Shown here: positions 61,113 to 64,000 of the stretch, in pieces
How the letters are laid out: every line of letters starts with the position of its first letter
Position numbering within the stretch: the first letter of the stretch is position 1
NCBI RefSeq assembly: GCF_024679245.1
Contig: NC_090173.1
Location: 57,069,211 to 57,133,210, forward strand
From: Pseudorasbora parva
Taxonomy: Eukaryota; Chordata; Actinopteri; Cypriniformes; Gobionidae
DNA length: 64,000 nucleotides
Direction of reading: 5' to 3'
Made by a program: the position numbers and the translations under genes
The notes under the pieces: generated by a model
What the model was told of the DNA's origin: nothing
The model's database searches: none
What the model saw: only the letters and a program-made list of their open reading frames with translations

Positions 61113-63304
61113 GGGGCCAAGCACCGAAGGTGCGGAGGCACCTATTGAAATCGTTAGTGTTCCTATTATTATTCTGCTTCTTCTTCTTCTTCTTCCGCCA
61201 TAGGAGTCTCTGGCAGCCCATAGAACCGTATGGTAAAAAGTTGTGAAATTTGGCACACTCATAGAGGCCAGTCTGAGCTGTCACTATAGCAAATTTGGTG
61301 CCTCTAACTCAATCCCTCTAGCGCCACCACCTGTCCAAAGTTTCACTCATATTTATGCTTATAACTTTTGACCCCTAAGGGCTAGAAACAAAATTCTTTT
61401 TTCATCGGATTCCTTGGCTCAAGCCGATTCGATTTCACCCTATGATGTCATTTTCCGGTATGCAAATTTTCCCGCCATTTTGAATTTTCTGAAAAACCTA
61501 CTTTTTCGAACTCCTCCTAGGCCGTTGCTCCGATTTTCACGAAAATTGAAACAGATCATCTTCAGAGCATGTTGACAAAAAGTTATGGAATTCAAGTTGA
61601 TTCGTCCAATCGTTTTCAATAAACGCACAAACAAATTTTACGTGGAGGTTGCAAAAACACACTAAAGGCTATATCTCCGCAACGCTTTATCGTATTCAAA
61701 CCAACCTTGGTACATGTCATCACAAGCATGACTTGAAGCAACATGCAGCGTTTCGGCGCAGCGCCACCTACCTGTCCGGAGATACGAAAAATGCCTATTT
61801 TGGCTTATAACTTCTGAACCGTTTATCCAAAAATCATAAAATTGGTCTCATTAGATTCAGGGCGTCATGCCGAGTCGACTGATATCCAATTTTACCATGT
61901 CGGCCATTTTGGATGTCGGCCATTTTGAATTATGTGCAAAAATGCTGTATTTTATGAACGCATGAACAGATTGTTATGAAACTTGGTATGGGTCATCACC
62001 ACGATGCCCTGAAGTAGCCTGAGAAGTTTCGAAACAGCGCCACCTAGTGGAGAATTTTTTTTTTCAAACGCTTATAACTTTGGGTGTGGTTGACATATTT
62101 TGATGGGAGTGTGTTTTTTGGTCTCCTGAATCCTTGCCGACTCCAACGATACCAGACTTGCCAGGTTTCGGCATATGGTTTGCGCAGAGTTGTAATTTAG
62201 TGCTTAAAAAACATTTGCTGATATCTTCGAAACCGCTAGTCCGATCGAGACGAAACCAGCCTCAGAAGTTCGGAAACATAGGTCGATAGCTATACGCTAA
62301 TGCCCAAATCTCAAAATATTGATAGTAAGGGGTAGTAAAATCCAATCAAAGTCAGGTGTCAGTCCTTTTTTACGTGTTTTTTCATATAAATGTCTATAAC
62401 TCCAAAACAAAATGAGATATTTTCACCAAACTTGACACACATATGTATGGGCTCACTATGAGGACACATAAAAAAATTGGTGGGATTGTGCCTCTTGGTG
62501 GCGCTATAATAAAACAAAACATGAAATTCCCATTGACTTCAATGCAGTATTATGGTTTAAAATGCTAATGCTATAATTTACGAATGCATTAGCGTATCGT
62601 TACAAAACTCGGTATGTGTCTTCCGCTCCATGTCCTGAAGATACTCAAAAAGTTTCGGGGTAGCGCCACCTTGTGGTCAAAAGTTGTAATAAAATGTACA
62701 GAAATGCGAATAACTTTTGATTAAATTAACCCATTGTAATGAAACTGGTCATAATACAGTCAATGGCTCATGCCGAGAACATGGATACCAATTGTGCCAT
62801 ATTTTGCAAACCTATCTGTCCTCCGTCTTGTTATTTGTTAAAAACCTACTTTTTCAAACTCATCCTAGACCGTTTGTCCGATTTTCACCAAAATTGATCC
62901 GTATCGTCTTCAGACCATGCTGACAAATACTTATGGATTTCGGATTGATAGACAAAACAGTTTTCATATACCACTGCAACAGAGTTGAGCCATGATGCAA
63001 AAATTACTCTTGAGGCTGTATCTCTGCAATGCTTTGACATATTGACACCAAACTTTGCATGTGTCATTGTCATCTCAATCTGACTAAACCACATCAGTTT
63101 CGTAACAGTGACACCTATTGGTCGAAAGTGATAAACCATTAAACCATTATTATTGACTGTATTTAAAATTTGACTGCTATTTTGCCTAAAATCAACTTAA
63201 TAGGTCCTTAATGGCTCATTGTTGCAGTTGGCTTGAGACTTCCAGCCATGCTGGCATGTCTTGTCTTCTTCTTTGCGCTTGGCCCCGATAATGGCTGCTT
63301 GTTA
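61113..63304 (+). repeat. Array unit 13 (one leader, mosaic a/B)
   Basis: Near-identical to unit 10, including its short tail; the same length, 2,192 bp. Confidence 0.95.
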
Positions 63305-64000
63305 GGGGCCAAGCACCGAAGGTGCGGAGGCACCTATTGAAATCGTTAGTGTTCCTATTATTATTAGGGGCCAAGCACCGAAGGTGCGGAGGCACCTATT
63401 GAAATCGTTAGTGTTCCTATTATTAGGGGCCAAGCACCGAAGGTGCGGAGGCACCTATTGAAATCGTTAGTGTTCCTATTATTATTCTGCTTCTTCTTCT
63501 TTTTCCGCCATAGGAGTCTCTGGCAGCCCATAGAACCGTATGGTAAAAAGTTGTGAAATTTGGCACACTCATAGAGGCCAGTCTGAGCTGTCACTATAGC
63601 AAATTTGGTGCCTCTAACTCAATCCCTCTAGCGCCACCACCTGTCCAAAGTTTCACTCATATTTATGCTTATAACTTTTGACCCCTAAGGGCTAGAAACA
63701 AAATTCTTTTTTCATCGGATTCCTTGGCTCAAGCCGATTCGATTTCACCCTATGATGTCATTTTCCGGTATGCAAATTTTCCCGCCATTTTGAATTTTCT
63801 GAAAAACCTACTTTTTCGAACTCCTCCTAGGCCGTTGCTCCGATTTTCACGAAAATTGAAACAGATCATCTTCAGAGCATGTTGACAAAAAGTTATGGAA
63901 TTCAAGTTGATTCGTCCAATCGTTTTCAATAAACGCACAAACAAATTTTACGTGGAGGTTGCAAAAACACACTAAAGGCTATATCTCCGCAACGCTTTAT
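63305..64000 (+). repeat. Array unit 14 (three leaders), cut by the window edge
   Basis: Leaders at 63305, 63367 and 63426, one more than in its counterpart unit 11. About the first 700 bp are seen. Confidence 0.95.

Larger units (their letters stand above)
34680..64000. repeat. Tandem array of 14 units of about 2.1-2.3 kb
   Basis: The same about 2.1-kb body occurs fourteen times head to tail; the spacing of a fixed internal point is 2192, 2328, 2222, 2145, 2157, 2260, 2139, 2086, 2201, 2245, 2139, 2201 and 2310 bp. A unit consists of zero to three 59-bp leaders starting GGGGCCAAGC, an attatt and CTT tract, the body, and a 3' end with GCTTGGCCCC (the inverse of the leader start) followed by gataatggctgcttgcagct. 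Copies differ by only a few percent. The short open frames repeated in every unit (64, 68 and 84 codons) persist because copies are young and have no protein motifs. The array runs past the window edge. Confidence 0.97.

Noticed and set aside
35125..63944. 64-, 68- and 84-codon frames kept in nearly every array unit, seemingly conserved small proteins
   Set aside because: They are kept because the units are near-identical at the DNA level everywhere, not only in the frames. Differences between variants are not biased to silent sites as far as I can see, and no motif is recognised.
34680..64000. Helitron identity for the array unit, because of the small hairpin gctgcttgcagc near the 3' end
   Set aside because: The hairpin is not followed by CTRR and the unit does not start with TC. 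The perfect 10-bp inverted ends suit a cut-and-paste element better, although the family stays open.
1..64000. tRNA, rRNA or other structural RNA genes
   Set aside because: I read both strands for tRNA box A/B pairs, rRNA cores and snRNA-type motifs and saw none I could defend. A covariance-model search would be needed to exclude small ones.

Overview
The window looks like nuclear DNA of a teleost fish, probably a cyprinid. The reasons are: vertebrate-style non-coding DNA with no bacterial-type gene packing; Tc1-, hAT- and IS630-like DNA transposons of fish type; a Ty3/gypsy retrotransposon of the Gmr1 type; GATA/GACA and CT microsatellites; and at about 5.34-5.47 kb a repeat tail (ending gtgaactaaccctttaa) of a kind I remember as very common in carp and zebrafish relatives. 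That last point is from memory and was not searched. I find no convincing host protein-coding gene. Nearly everything that can be named is a mobile element, a relic of one, or tandem-repeat DNA. The only intact long coding region is the gag-pol of the retrotransposon.

Layout. 0-6.5 kb: unique DNA with a broken IS630-like transposase (163-567), a long foldback MITE (1225-1638), a TIR element (3120-3823) and several dispersed repeats. 6.5-8.7 kb: a 221-bp hAT MITE with a perfect 8-bp target duplication, then a complete Tc1-type transposon (6992-8631) with 224-bp inverted repeats; its transposase is split by one extra base in a homopolymer. 8.7-10.6 kb: unique DNA. 10.67-13.63 kb: a hAT element (10671-12434) with an internal nested repeat, followed directly by a decayed second Tc1-type element (12452-13631). 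13.9-14.7 kb: microsatellites. 15.63-20.74 kb: a complete LTR retrotransposon with LTRs that read as identical, a 5-bp target duplication, and one uninterrupted gag-PR-INT-RT-RH frame. Integrase lies before reverse transcriptase, the diagnostic order of the Gmr1 clade.

22.43-33.76 kb: a 9.6-kb GT-rich minisatellite made of mixed 21-bp and 19-bp units, split by a 1,741-bp hAT element that inserted into it with a perfect 8-bp duplication. All three minus-strand frames of the unit lack stop codons, which explains the very long apparent ORFs there. 34.03-34.37 kb: a likely minus-strand solo LTR holding two tandem copies of a hairpin with compensating base changes.

34.68-64.0 kb: a tandem array of fourteen units of about 2.1-2.3 kb (the last cut by the window edge). 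Units have a variable number of 59-bp leader repeats, a CTT tract, a body built of degenerate sub-repeats, and a 3' end whose GCTTGGCCCC mirrors the leader start GGGGCCAAGC. Two sequence variants and their recombinants, plus a 6.6-kb higher-order duplication, show growth by unequal exchange.

How the parts relate: there is no pathway here. The window is a record of insertions and tandem expansions, with nesting that gives a relative order of events. The best candidates for something under-described are the 9.6-kb stop-free minisatellite and the 29-kb hierarchical array.
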